64,000 bases of DNA. Source: Marsupella aquatica (lineage: Eukaryota > Marchantiophyta). Shown in pieces: positions 34,972 through 46,540 of this stretch; the first letter of the stretch is position 1; every line of letters starts with the position of its first letter. The notes below the pieces were generated by a model that did no database searches, was not told where the DNA came from, and saw nothing but the letters and a program-made list of their open reading frames with translations. The stretch spans positions 14,570,001 through 14,634,000 of the forward strand of contig OZ316893.1 of the NCBI GenBank assembly GCA_973895155.1. Direction: 5' to 3'. Position numbers and translations under genes: made by a program.

Positions 34972-35160
34972 ATAATAATCATACTCTTTCTTATGCACAT
35001 ATCTCTTTCTATGTACATATGTTCTGGTGGGGGTTTAGAACCCATTTTTTAATGCAAATAAAAATCATGAAAAAACTTGTATGATTATCATTTGACATAC
35101 ATCATAGTACCTATGCCTAGGCCACAACTCTAGCTTATAGTTGGCATTTTATAAGTAAGA
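34972..35160. repeat. AT-rich dispersed repeat, right part
   Basis: Continues the repeat broken at 29089: 'ataataatcatactctttcttatgcaca', 'ggtggggg', 'gaacccattttttaatg' and 'ggcattttataagta' match the copies at 15256-16150 and 59038-59400 in order. Confidence 0.75.
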
Positions 35161-35606
35161 TTTAAGGTCATGTGTTGAGTTATGATTGGCCCACATTGTC
35201 TGTCAGGGTTTCCATATTGTTTGTTTGCACAGACAATTTGTACTGAGACATTAAAACATACACGTGGAGGGGAATCACAGGCAAGGACCATAATCAATGA
35301 CCGCATGACCTTAAAGTGCTGTTAAAGTAAGACATTTATCAAAACTGGAATTTAGTACTATAGATTGTAGGTCTTTTGTGGCATAATGTGCTGTTAGAGG
35401 GGTAAGACATTTATCAAAACTGGGATTTACTAGGTTGTCACATCAGCCACCCTGTACATCCCTCTCCCCTTTGTGTGATAGAAATTGTTGACACATTAAA
35501 AGTGAGGAAAGACTTCAAAGATTCTCCCCAAGTTGAGAATCAACATCTCTTGTATCTCAGAACAAAGTCACAATAGTCTCATTTATATATTGAGTTGTGG
35601 CTATCA
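35161..35606. other. No gene; imperfect internal duplication
   Basis: The phrase 'taagacatttatcaaaactgg' occurs near 35328 and again near 35402 within an imperfect duplication. The pentamer tatca at 35602-35606 is the left target duplication of the solo LTR that follows. Confidence 0.5.
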
Positions 35607-35950
35607 TGTTAGATATTACTCTAGTCTTGTGACTCATGAGCTAACTACAATTAGGCTAACTCGGGTTACGACTTAGCTATTGTTAGCGGTAGTGCTGTTG
35701 TGTATATAGCCAGGGCTGATGCCAGACCCTGGTGGAACTTAGGCTCATTGTTACGGAGCTAGTTGAGAGATAGGGAGAGTTTGTGCTGTGGATGCTTGGT
35801 ATGGCCGGTCGGCCTAGAGTGCAGTAAAGCTCTTGTGTGTTCCTGTGGACGTAGCCTCATGTGGAGGTGAACCACGTATCTCTCTGTGTCGACTATTGTG
35901 CGTTGGATGGTTCATGGGCTTGCCGTTGCGAATGTCGTCTATGCTCAACA
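35607..35950. mobile_element. Solo LTR with target duplication
   Basis: A 344-bp segment starts TGTTAGATATT and ends GCTCAACA, flanked on both sides by tatca (35602-35606 and 35951-35955). No internal retroelement sequence adjoins it, so it looks like a solo LTR left by recombination. It is unrelated to the 170-bp copia LTR nearby but related to 17330-17674. Confidence 0.85.
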
Positions 35951-36119
35951 TATCAACACTCTGGATCACTAAAGGTTTGGAGGTCCATCAAGCACATACT
36001 TTGTGAGCTTTGGCTTTGTTTTGTGTGAGAATCCAGAGCAATGGCATGATTGACTGCTGTTTTGGTTTTAAATTCCATGGTAGAGGGTGGCTGATGTAGT
36101 GCTTTGCTTTATCAGATAG

Positions 36120-36243
36120 GCTTTTTCTTCTTTTTTAAAGGGAAAAAAAATTAAAGGGGAAATCTGTGAAACCCCACAGAAAGGGAAGAGTCAACCACAA
36201 TAGTTGAACCCAAGACCTATTATTCTTTACTCAAGTGATGTGT
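36120..36243 (-). mobile_element. SINE-like copy, 5' truncated
   Basis: On the minus strand it reads from 'catcacttgagta' through a B-box-like GGGTTCAAC to 'cacagatttccccttt' and an A-rich tail (plus-strand T-rich 36119-36160). The A-box part is missing. Same family as 45204-45380 and 62714-62838. Confidence 0.65.
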
Positions 36244-37440
36244 TTTGTCCTCCCGCTCCCTCTCGGATAGGGGTGGGACTTTTGCCTTTTGCACCTTTTT
36301 TGCTGTTGTTACTGGGTTGTTTGCCCTGCTGCCCTAACTTGTTGGTGTGCTCCTTTATTTGGATGGCCTTTCTGGTCCCCCCCCTCTGTTGAGTTTATGC
36401 GGATTTGAGAAAAAAACCATGGTACATTGGTTGTTGCTCCCGTGACTCCACTCGGGATTGTCACAATGCATGCATCAATGGAGTGATTGAGATTAATAAA
36501 TTATGTTGTACATGTCACACTACTTCAGTTAACAAATGACATATTTGTAACCTAGCATAGACCTGAGCATAGACAATTGTACAAACAAAAACTGTTAAAT
36601 ATTGTGCACTGCCCTGTTCACAAGGGAAGTGCTTGATTTAATAGCCTTGATTTTTATCTTGGCAATCACACAAGTGTCTCAAACTATGGGCCCGAGAATG
36701 GTAAGCTGTCGATTAGGGGTCTCAACATCGAAAGGTTAGACTGCACATCTTGCAAGCTCATTTAGGATGACTTAAACCAGGAAGCCAAACGACGACCCAT
36801 TGCTTAGCCTTATAGATCTCACAATTGATTAGTTGCTAGTCAGGGGCTTGCTAGTCTGATGCTACCCTTCCTGTGGATCTTGTGATTGATTTGCTCTTTA
36901 TGGTCAGACGAGGGTACTCCCCTCATCTATGTTTTGGAGGACCTGTCACCCCCAGACCAATTTTGGCACCTACAAGATGCATACAAGTTGGCCCCAACCT
37001 AGGGCCTTAATCAGGTCCATCAGACTTGCCTTTGGACGCACTGGTTGACATCAAAATGTTGATAGCAACAGTATGAAATGGTAGTCAAACCAAAGTTTGC
37101 CCATCGGAGTTTATGTGATCGATGTTAAATTTGGTAATCTATCCTGGTTTATTTTCATATAATTTGTCTAAGATAACCTTGGATGTCATGGGGGATTCTT
37201 CCTAGTATATATGTATAACCTACAAGACATATGCACAAGTGCATAAATGATATCCCATGTACTTATGGCAGCTTACTAGTAAGTTGCAATAAAACCTCCT
37301 TTTAAGGCCTAGGTTTAGAGTGAAGCCTCTAGACCCTAACACTACCTGCATCACTTAACTTTGGGGGTGCAAAGAATTATGGGAACAAATTATATATGAG
37401 TGTCAATTATAATGAATCTATTAATTTCTTGCAAGAAGTT
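36244..37440. other. No gene recognised
   Basis: Contains only short open frames. The GC-rich stretch 36244-36420 (with 'ttttgccttttgcacc') resembles degenerate retroposon tail sequence, but I cannot assign it. Confidence 0.4.
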
Positions 37441-38610
37441 TTTGTATTCACCTATATTTACATATAGGATAATAGTGGTTTGGTCTGCCTGGAGTGACTA
37501 GCCTGTAACACTCTGACCAAAAAGTAAGGAGAACCAGGCCGGGCGCAGGCAACTGGGAAGCTGTTCTGAGCTTTCTTGGAGGGTTCAGGCTAGAATCTCT
37601 GCCCAGACCTCTATCATAGTAAGTCATTATTGTAAGAGAAAGGTTACTTCCAAGCAAGAGATTATGGGAATATCGAGTACCTTCGAAAATGTTTACGCGC
37701 TGATACTCTGCATTGCGTAGAGAAATTACATATATGGTAATGGTAGTTTGGTTTGGAGTTACTAGCCTGTAACCCTCTGACCAAAAATTGAGGAAAACCT
37801 GACCTGGGGCAGGCAAAGGGGAACTCAAGCTTTAATGAGCTTTCTTGGAGTAGGGTTCACTAGAATCTCTACCAAACCTCCATCAGAGTAAGTCATTATT
37901 GTTCGAAAAAAGGTTCCTTCCAAGCAAGAGATTATGGAAATAGTGGATACCTTAGAACATGGTTACACACTAATAACCTGCATTCCATACAAAAATTACA
38001 ATCTTTGCCCAGACCTCCATCACATTAAATCCTTATTGTTCAAAAAAAGGTTCCTTCCAAGCAAGAGATTATGGAATTAACAAGTAACTTCAAAAAAGGT
38101 TACACATTGGTAACTTGCATTCCATACACCAATTACGATCTCTGCCCAGACCTCCATTAGATTAAGTCATTATTGTTTGATGGGTAACTTCTGTTCAAGA
38201 CATTATGGAAAGAGTGGGTACCTTCAAAAATGGTCACACACTGGTAAGTTGCATTCCATACAGAAAATTATAATCTCTGCCCAGACCTCCATACTAAGTC
38301 ATTATTGTTCGATAGGTTACTTCCGGGCGAGAGATTATGGCTGTACCTTCAAAAATGGTTACACATGGGTAACTTGCATTCCATACATAAATTACAATCT
38401 ATGCACTGACCTCCATTAGAGTAAGTCATTATTGTTCTATAGGTTACTTCTGGGCAAGAGATTATGGGTTCTATAGGTTACTTCTGGGCAGGAGATTATG
38501 GAATGAGCCGGGTTACTTCAAGGCAAGAGATTATGAAAATAGCGGGTACCTTCAAAAATGGTTACACACACCGGTAACCTGCATTCCAAACATTAATTAA
38601 GCTTGCAAGA
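37441..38610. repeat. Nested tandem repeats built on a ggttac / ggtaacc unit
   Basis: A unit near 130-140 bp recurs at least six times: 'tctgcccagacctcc', 'taagtcattattgtt', 'aggttacttcc', 'caagagattatgg', 'ggtaccttcaaaaatggttacaca' and 'taacctgcattcc'. The leftmost copies are longer (about 270 bp) and include 'actagcctgtaac.ctctgacc'. Diverged related phrases occur at 53260-53530. Open frames inside are repeat translations. Confidence 0.85.
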
Positions 38611-38617
38611 AGTGGTC

Positions 38618-38868
38618 GTCAAAGCTAGTAGTAGTGTATAAGGTTTGGGGTGTCACACACTGGTAACCTCCATTCCAAAGAGAAATTAGTTAAAGCTAGC
38701 AGCAGTGTATAAGGTTTGGGGTGTCACACACCAGTAACCTCCATTCCAAAGAGAAATTAATTAAAGCTAGTAGCAGTGTACAAGGTTTGGGGTGTCACAC
38801 ACCCGTAACCTCCATTCCAAAGAGAAATTATTTAAAGCTAGTAGCAGTGTACAAGGTTTGGGGTGTCA
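38618..38868. repeat. 71-bp tandem repeat
   Basis: Boundaries fall at 38651, 38722, 38793 and 38864, exactly 71 bp apart, with a partial copy on the left. Each unit holds 'tgtcacacac..gtaacctcc' and 'aaagctag.agcagtgta'. A further diverged copy continues at 39122 after the insertion. Confidence 0.93.
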
Positions 38869-39110
38869 GCTGGTTAATTCTGACCCACTCTTGGCCCAAA
38901 GTCTGCTAGTATCGCCTTGGGGCCTTGTTTGGTGTGCTGCCCCGTTGCCGCGAGTTGGTGGCTTTGCGAGGGCTCCTAGGTGGTGATGGTGTTGCTCCTG
39001 CTCTCAGCGCTTGTTTTTTCTCCCCTTGGTTTTTGCCTGGGGGGCCCTTTGAAATACATTTTGCTCACGTACCGCCCCTTAAAAAAATATTATAAAATAA
39101 ATAATTAAAA
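38869..39110 (+). mobile_element. 242-bp A-tailed insertion (LINE/SINE-like 3' end) with 11-bp target duplication
   Basis: The 71-bp array is split by this segment. Both flanks carry ttggggtgtca (38858-38868 and 39111-39121), after which the array sequence resumes. The insert is GT-rich with 'gcttgttttttctcccc' and 'ggtttttgcctgg', then ends in 'aaaaaaatattataaaataa', as expected of a 5'-truncated non-LTR retroposon. No coding motif remains. Confidence 0.7.
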
Positions 39111-39249
39111 TTGGGGTGTCACACACCGGTACCCTCCATTCTGAAGATTAATTAAGTTCACGAGAACAGTAAGTCAAAGCTAGTAGTAGTGTATTATTAT
39201 TATTATATTATATGTGGGGTGTCTGCCCGGGAGCCTGCACTTAGACAGG

Positions 39250-41313
39250 GCAGAAGAGACTCTACTACTATTGGTGTTCGAGAGTGTCTCATTCCTCCAG
39301 TCCACTCCAGACCACACGAGGTGACGTTTTTTTGAGGTACGAGATCGCCCACTCTTTGTGCGCAGCCGAGCAGATCAGAGCAGCGCAGAGCAGAGCAGAG
39401 CAGAGCAGACTGGAGATTGAGATTCGATCGGGATCGAGATCGAGATCGAGTTTTGAGCGCCCGAGGAACGGGAGTGTAGGAGTGGACATCGCCGAGCTCC
39501 TTCGTGTCTGTCGCCGTCCGTGCGTGTATCCATTATTATTGAGGTACGATTTCTAGGAGATGCGTAAATGTCGATGGAGAGTGTCGTTGATTGGGCAATG
39601 GGAGTTGAGAAGCGTCACAGCTTTTGATTCTGCCGATCGTTGACCGGTTCGGGCCCCGATTTCGTGTGTGCGGTTCAGTCATGTGGATGATTTGCTGATT
39701 GTCGTGTTGCACCGATTTGCTTGCTCGGCGTCGTTTTTCGCTGTTAGGTACCCTAGATGTTGTGTAGGTCGAGTGGATCGGTTTTTGTTAGCGCGATGTG
39801 CATCGGATCGGAGACGGACTGGAAGGTCGACGATCGCCTGATGGCTGTGACGACTTTGGTTGGACCTGTGCTGCTGCCTCCGTTACTGATTGCGGACAGG
39901 CAGGCGGCTGCGTAAAGTTCGTTCGTTGAGTGTTGTAGCGACGAGATCGGGGAAGGGATGTGTTGTTTCCATTTAATGGGAGACCACTGATCGTGTAGCT
40001 TAGGTAGTGGTACCGTTCCGTCTCGGTGTGTGGAGAATGTAGATTATAGAAGGACTGGCTGTTGGACTTAGTGTTTCTAGGGTCTGGCATGTTTTCTGTC
40101 GAATGAGGTGTACTTCACCTCGAGTGGTGAAGATCTGATTGGAATGCATACGAATTCCTCTTGGCGTAGTAATTCTAGAGGTTATTTCCGTGTCTCGGAT
40201 GTGGAAGTCCAAGTCCAAGTCGATGTCCTGTTCGTTTTCCTCTGGTACCCTGCAATGGCCTATAGATCGCACATTGCTTCACTTGTTGAGTAATTTGCGA
40301 AGCATGGATGTTTTCGCTCTGTCGTCGAGGAATGGACAGCCGAGGTTGTATCAGATTTCTAGCCGCCGCCTGCTGCTCAATTCTAGGCAGATATTGGCGG
40401 CCTATGTGCCCCTCGTACTGAGTAACGGAGAGCTGGTGTGAAACTAGCAGGAAGTGATGAGGTGTGAGGTTGATTGTAATTCAGCAGTTGCGCCCGATTT
40501 TTGCGAATTTGCCACGGTATAGATCTGTGTGAGGTTTCCATATACTGTGGACTGTCGGAGATCCTGTATCGCCTTTCGCACACCGTTTGTGTTTTCGATC
40601 TGCCGTTTCTCTTGTATCCAAAATTGTCACTACAGAGGGTGGCGTCCCGCTAGGAAGGCCCTGAGGCAGTGTTATATATCTGGTTCTGGAACGATAGAAA
40701 TCGGTTGCAATGATCCGTAGTGCAGTCCTATATACGTATTGAAAATGGGCCAGCTGGGTCGCTTACTTGTAGGTGGACACATCGCATCAGTTGACTGAAA
40801 ACTTGTCATTCTCGCTGCCATAGTTGGACCCCGGGAATTTAGTGGACTTTTTCTTTGATGACTACTGTGTATTTCTCTAGACGATGTCTCCGAAGGTTGT
40901 GGTCTTCATTGTTTTTGCTTCAGTCGCGTTGGTCAGTTTATTCTGTGCCCGATTTCTGATATGTTTTGGGAGCGTAGGAGCTTCCTTCCGAAGACAGACA
41001 TTCAGTTTAATTCGATCTATGTATGTTCTTCTGCCGGACGGTGGCTACATGGCCCTTGATTTTAGGCTACATTGACTGATTGCTTCCGTCCTATCCTGAA
41101 TCCTGAAACTGAGTTGGCCTAATTTTGCGCGCAGGTGCTCGATGTGAGCTAGAAGAGCTTTACCTGCAGCGATCTAGCTACCTTGTCGCTATGGGTCGAA
41201 GTTCATCTGCTAAAGCTTCCGTGCGAGTATGAAGTGCTCGTCTTCTAGCTTGAGAAAAGTAGTCGAGTGCTCTCCAAACTTCGACTGATTGGAAGGATAG
41301 ATCGGGTTCCGCG
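39250..41313 (+). promoter_or_regulatory. Likely promoter, 5' UTR exon and leader intron of the gene at 41314
   Basis: GC and composition change sharply after 39250. A GAGCA microsatellite (about 39375-39410) and an ATCGAG microsatellite (about 39430-39450) lie in a likely first non-coding exon. A donor at about 39541 (attgag|gtacga) and an acceptor at about 41134 (gcgcgcag|gtgc) would remove an intron of about 1.6 kb. Nothing here codes for a recognisable protein. The exon limits are inference. Confidence 0.45.
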
Positions 41314-42075
41314 ATGGCTTCGAATGGCGTCTCGGGTGATTTGGCGAATATAGTAAAGAAAGGACATCTATCGGGTGTGAGAGATGAGGATGAAGTTATG
41401 GGTTCTCCCAAAAGTGCAGTATTCAATCTGCAGAATATCGCTGCTCCCAAAACCAGCCTTCCAAAGGTTCTGCAGCCGTTCGTCAAGATGATCGAAGAGA
41501 ATAAGGTGAAATTGCCTCTGATTGGAGAAGTTAGGTTGGATGTGCTGTGGGCACATGCCAAGAAGGTTTGGGCCTATACAGTAGGAATCTCTTTAACGCT
41601 TCTGATCCTGACAGCGTTCGGACTATTCGATGCAGTCATCCCCACGGAAATTGTTTCCAAGGAAGGACTGATCGAAATCTTCAACCAAATTGTCACCCTC
41701 GGCTTCACCATGATGTGTATCTACCTGCACCCAGAGAGGTGCGCTCATGCCCACATGCTGTACAGGTGGAATGCTATGGACATCCAAAAGCTGAGGGAAG
41801 CGTACAGCAAGAATGGCACTAAGAAGCCCTTTGAGTGGTTCCATTTCCTTGTCATCGTTACCATGTTGCAGCTTAATTGCATCGGCCAGTATGTGTTAAT
41901 GCTTCTGAACATTGTGTACACCGCGGCGGACAGGCCACCGACCTATGTTTTGTCATGGCTGGCCGTCGCTTTGGGGGGTGCCATCTTTGCAGGTCTGTAC
42001 AAGGGTTTCTCACCCTTGGGCAGAGATTACGGGCTGGCTCCGTCGGAGGCGGAAAAGGACCTAGAGGCCATATGA
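41314..42075 (+). CDS. Four-TM membrane protein resembling the N-terminal module of plant PLAC8-family proteins
   Basis: A 253-residue protein with a soluble N-terminus (1-85) and hydrophobic segments at about 86-108, 122-138, 176-202 and 211-229. The motif HPERCAHAHMLYRW (139-152), then NGTKKPFEW (167-175), LNCIGQY (187-193) and AGLYKGFSPLGRDY (226-239) match what I remember of the region preceding the cysteine-rich PLAC8 domain in a plant family. Here the frame stops fourteen codons after GRDY and no PLAC8 domain follows in the next kilobase. It may therefore be a genuinely short paralogue, or more exons lie downstream that I missed. The start fits a gATGG context and the frame holds no other defect. 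Function is unknown. The family assignment rests on memory, so confidence is moderate. Confidence 0.7.
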   Translation: MASNGVSGDLANIVKKGHLSGVRDEDEVMGSPKSAVFNLQNIAAPKTSLPKVLQPFVKMIEENKVKLPLIGEVRLDVLWAHAKKVWAYTVGISLTLLILTAFGLFDAVIPTEIVSKEGLIEIFNQIVTLGFTMMCIYLHPERCAHAHMLYRWNAMDIQKLREAYSKNGTKKPFEWFHFLVIVTMLQLNCIGQYVLMLLNIVYTAADRPPTYVLSWLAVALGGAIFAGLYKGFSPLGRDYGLAPSEAEKDLEAI

Positions 42076-43494
42076 TTCAGAACCTCAGTCACGAAGGAGG
42101 AAGAAGCTGTTGAAGTTGCTCTTACTGCACAATTGTGTTGATAGAATCGACTGTTCAGTGCTATTTGCTTCTCACAATCGCAATGGATCCGTCAATAATG
42201 ACGGTTCTCGAGTGCAACAAGCAGTGTTGCCAAATTGTCCTCAGTTAAAGCATGGCCCGTCCCAGGGTTTTGATGATGCTGATGTAGAATAATATCCGTG
42301 GTCATTTACTTAAATATAGAAGAGATGATGGCGCTTTTCGCTACAGTCTACGATCCAGATGTAACTCTCGTCGTGCTATGGTTTGTGGCTCACTTCTACT
42401 TCACTTCTACTTTCAAGTAATTCTTCAGATCTCTGATTTCAGTACACGGCTTCCGATTATCCACTGATCGGGGAACCTATGGAGGTCCTTAATGATTTTC
42501 TTAATTATCCAGCACATATGGAGAATAAATCAGAACCTTTATGAGGCTTGTCAAGCTTGCATCAATCTCAAATCAAATCATGTACTTACTGACTCAAAAA
42601 CGATCGAGGTGTGATGCTGAGACTGGCAAATGGAACTTACTGCCGATGCACGAGATCTCGGACCAAAAAGCCGCCTAGATACAGCATGGGCAGAATGAAA
42701 AGGGCACTAGAAAGTTGAAGATTCTAGGGGTTTTGAAGACTGGAAGCCTCTGGTGGAAGTGATTTCAAAGATGAGGGTTGCAAAACTCGTGTTGGAGAAT
42801 GATGCGAGGATAGAAGTTCTACCTTCGAAAAAGCAGGGAATAGGAGCCGAGAAAGCGCATTGGTCGGGAGTTTTCTGGCCGTCTACAGCTAAAGGTTATC
42901 GCCTAATGAGATTTTCGTGGGATGTTTGCACCCACGCCATCCTAGAACACGCATCAGTCGTGTTGATGAGTACTCTGTACTGTCCTCAACCCACATTTTC
43001 TCTTGCATTGTTGCTGACTACTCTGTAGTCTCATCAACCCACATTTCCTCTTGCACTCTTTGCGTGCAATTCAAGCGAACCTGTCTAAATGGACGACTGT
43101 TGTACCCACAGAGGCACGAGGTCAAAAAACGTTGGTAAGAGACGCCTCCACTTTGGTTCACAAACTAGAAAAGAATTGAAGACAGGGTTCGCCACCACTG
43201 TCTCCTACTTTTGCCATGAGGAGTGGTCACACGCCGTGACCACATTTCGCTATTGAGTCTAGTGGGATATACACAACCCGGCAAAAAGCTATGGTCTGTT
43301 TGTGGCCAAAAGCCATCATCCGGAACTATGGAACTTAATTGCACTAATGAAACTATTCTGGTTGTCTCTCATCAACCCTTGTAGGCTCTAAGTCAATGAC
43401 AAAAAACATACACGGCTGGTTTGGCAGTCTTGGACTGAAGGGGCTCCATTGCACCTAGCCCAGAGCCCAGAGCCCAGAACCCTACCGAACATGA
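42076..43494. other. 3' region, no further gene recognised
   Basis: The 3' UTR of the preceding gene is expected here. A 91-codon frame at 42753-43028 has no motif. A short imperfect tandem pair ('tactctgta.t.tc.tcaacccacattt') lies at about 42967-43062. Confidence 0.4.
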
Positions 43495-43745
43495 AGGTAA
43501 CTTCTGGCTGTCCTGGACTTCCCCCAGACTCAGACCTCCTTTAAGGTAGTCTGCATGTAATACATGTGTAACACAAAGAACAAAAGGGGTCAAACTTAGG
43601 AGACAAGATCCCACAGCCAGGAGACCCTGGCTATCCTGGACTTCTTAGCATTTTCCCCAAACCTAGTCCCGTCTTTTAAAGTACTGTGCATGTAACATAC
43701 ACACATTGCAAAAGAACAAAAAGGGTCAAACATGAGCGACAAGAT
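43495..43745. repeat. 123-bp imperfect tandem duplication
   Basis: 'ctggctgtcctggacttc' at 43504 and 'ctggctatcctggacttc' at 43627 start two copies that share 'aagaacaaaa.gggtcaaac' and 'gacaagatccca'. Confidence 0.8.
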
Positions 43746-45203
43746 CCCATAGGCAGGAGACCCCAAGGAAAGAGAAATCCCTAAATAGATATCTGACATC
43801 CCTTGCTACTTTTTCAAACAGTAATGATATAAAGCTTTCACAAACCAGAAATAAAGAGACATCGGCTCAGACAGGATCTTAATCCAAACCGTCCTGGATG
43901 ACAACTCAGATGAGACCCCACAACACGACATAGTGTACCACAAGTGCAGTCCCATGCTTGGGAAATGTTCCTCACCTTTTTTTCCCTTGAAATAATTAAA
44001 AACCATTCACACTCCCAAGCATGACCCATATGCTTCCCTTGAAAATTAGTTAGAAACTGGGATTTACTACATTGCCATCTTTTTGTTGCATACATTGCCA
44101 TGATTTTTTTTCTATTTATCAAATTGCCATTGCTTTCATTCATGTGTCAAGAAAAGTAACCCAAGTTATCTCCTCAGCTTCCAATAGCTGTCTGTGTTCC
44201 CCTTGTCAAGATCTGGTGGTGTTGGATTCCCTCACCCTTGGGGTCAGTTGGCCAGAATGCCCCCAGCTGTGCCCCTTCTCAGCCTTGCCCTGCAGCCCCG
44301 CTTCAGCGCCCCCCCCCCCCTTATTATTATCCAACAAAAAGATGACAATGTAGTAAAACCCAGTAATCAGAAGGCTGACACGCCCATAAAGGAGTGAATA
44401 GATCATTAATTTCCCAGAAAGGACGAGACTAAATGACAACCAAAAAGGAAACAAGAATAATGTCAAAAAGGAAGGGCGATTCCACTAAAGGAATTCTGTA
44501 ACACACTTGCTTCTCTCCTAGCTTCATTGCAGGTCCAGGCCCAGCTCAAGTCCTGGCCTCTTATCCTTATTTGGATGTAACTTAGACCTTAGGTTAGTAA
44601 CTGCGCTTCAAGTGCAATTCTTCTGTAAACCCTATTGGGCTGATACACTGTTTATATAAGGAGAGCAAACCCAAGAGAAAACAAAGGAAAAACCCCAGGA
44701 AGACCAAAGACCTAAATTAAAGGAAGGAAAGTCTACAACAGACTGGCAGAAACCTATCCTGGGGAAGGATCCCTGAAATCCCAGGCATCCAAACTCCTGA
44801 AGTACCCCTCCATGGACGGCCTAAGAGGCAAGAACAGAATAGAAGAGGAAACTCTCTGGAAGTCAAAGATTGTGTCCCACGGAAACTGGGAAAGGATGAG
44901 GGAGGAGCCGGCTGCCTGCATGGTCCCCTTCCCTGGCGCAATGCCCTGCCCAGAACCCCAGCCATACCCCTCCCTTCTGCACTGCAAGCCACGCACCTCA
45001 AGCTCCACCTGCCTCTAACTATTTAAGTTGCACAAACATGCACACTTGCTCCTCTCCCAGCTTCATCACCTAATTACAAATCGGCAGGTTCTAGGTTCAA
45101 ACATTTACATCTTATGCCCCTTTACTTTTTAACTTAGTCCACCCCATACTAAGTGGAGTGCACTCGCTCAACCCTAGTTGCACACACCCAACTTTGAACT
45201 TGG
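43746..45203. other. No gene recognised
   Basis: Only motif-free frames of up to about 100 codons. A poly-C run lies at about 44311-44321. The composition alternates between AT- and GC-rich patches. Confidence 0.4.
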
Positions 45204-45380
45204 TTTTTTTTTATTTTAAATTTTTTTAAGGGGAAATCTGTGAACACCCACAGAAAGGGAAGAGTCAATCATAATAGTTGAATCAACCCAAAACCTATCA
45301 GTCTCTACTCAAGAATAGTTGAATCAACCCAAGACCTATCAGTCTCTACTCAAGTGATACCACAAAGTCATGCCTCTCTG
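45204..45380 (-). mobile_element. SINE-like copy with internal duplication
   Basis: On the minus strand an A-box-like TGACTTTGTGGT (about 45370-45359) precedes a B-box-like GGGTTGATTCAA (about 45330-45319). The body ends 'cagatttccccttaaaaaaat' with an A-rich tail. The B-box segment is duplicated in tandem with a 41-bp period (45273-45313 and 45314-45354). Confidence 0.7.
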
Positions 45381-46174
45381 GGCACTTTGAACTTGGGTTT
45401 AAACAACACCCCCTCCCATAATTTCTGACAACTGTACTCTACTTTCTGGCTAATGCTCCAGTATTACTACAGTAGGTGGTGGCAAATGGCACATATTTTT
45501 TAAAGTTTTAGCCTGAGCAGGATTTGCCTGACTGTTTTAAGGTAAGTGATTAGCAAATTTTTGCCCACAAAAAAATGGCTGACACTCACGCCCTAGTTGC
45601 TTATGGAAATTATTGAGCAAGCAGCCTAGCCTATGTCTGTTGCATAATTGTTTATTGGGTTTTTGTAGTCATCTTGTAGTTGTGAAAGTGTTTTCAATGC
45701 CACTGCATTGCACACTAAATGCCAAGGTGAGACAAAACAGTGCAGATGAGGCACATATAAGACCAAAAATGTTTTAAAATCAAGGAAGTTATTGAAGCAC
45801 CTTATTTATCATTGATGGGAAGGGTGCAAAAGAAATCATTGAAGCATGGAATATGGTCTAGGCAAGGAAATCATGGAGGAAAGGAAGTGTTGTTGAGTAT
45901 GTTGTTGATGCCAGGGTTGATACAAAAAGTGTTATCAAAATAAAACTTTATAATCAATGGCGCATGTTGGATCAAGTCATGGCACCATGCAATGTAACCA
46001 TTTGTGAAGAGGACGAGTGAAGGAGGGATTCAAAGGTGGGAGTGAATTAAGGGAGGGGACAGAGAGGGAGGAGGCATTTTTTTTTCATTTCTTTACCCCA
46101 CTCCCCTCACTGGAGTGGCACAATAATGTGGGCATGTGCAGGGCCACGTCAGCCTAGGATGGGCACAGGTGCAG
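45381..46174. other. No gene recognised
   Basis: No open frame above 60 codons and no motif. Confidence 0.4.
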
Positions 46175-46540
46175 GCTAAAAGTGGGCGGTGTTTGGAGAA
46201 TCCAAGAGGTCACAGAAAAGAGCTCATAAGGTAGGCTAGTAGTGGGTGGTATTTGGAGATTAATCCTACTCTCACAGAAAAGAGCTCATAATAATTATGA
46301 TGGACGACAAAGATTGGTTCCCGCTCAGCTCTTAAGGTAGGCTAATAGTGGGAGCAATTTGGAGAATCCTATGGTCACAGAAAAGAGCTCATAAGGTGGA
46401 CGACAGGGATTGGTTCCCCCTCATTTTGGATTTTGTATACAGACTCCAAGGAAGCCTTTGCAAAGGATCACATTTTGTAGTGGTTGATCCAAGGAAGCCT
46501 TTGCAAAAAATCACATAATGTAGTGGTTGATATATGTCGA
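46175..46540. repeat. Short tandem repeats downstream of the PPR gene
   Basis: 'cacagaaaagagctcata' recurs three times between 46211 and 46392 with 'gtaggctagtagtgggtggtatttggaga' spacers. A pair of about 50 bp, 'ccaaggaagcctttgcaaa', follows at 46447 and 46490. Confidence 0.8.

Noticed and set aside
37448-37828. 126-codon frame and similar frames at 38721-38986
   Set aside because: They are translations of the tandem repeats (for example repeated LHSKEK).
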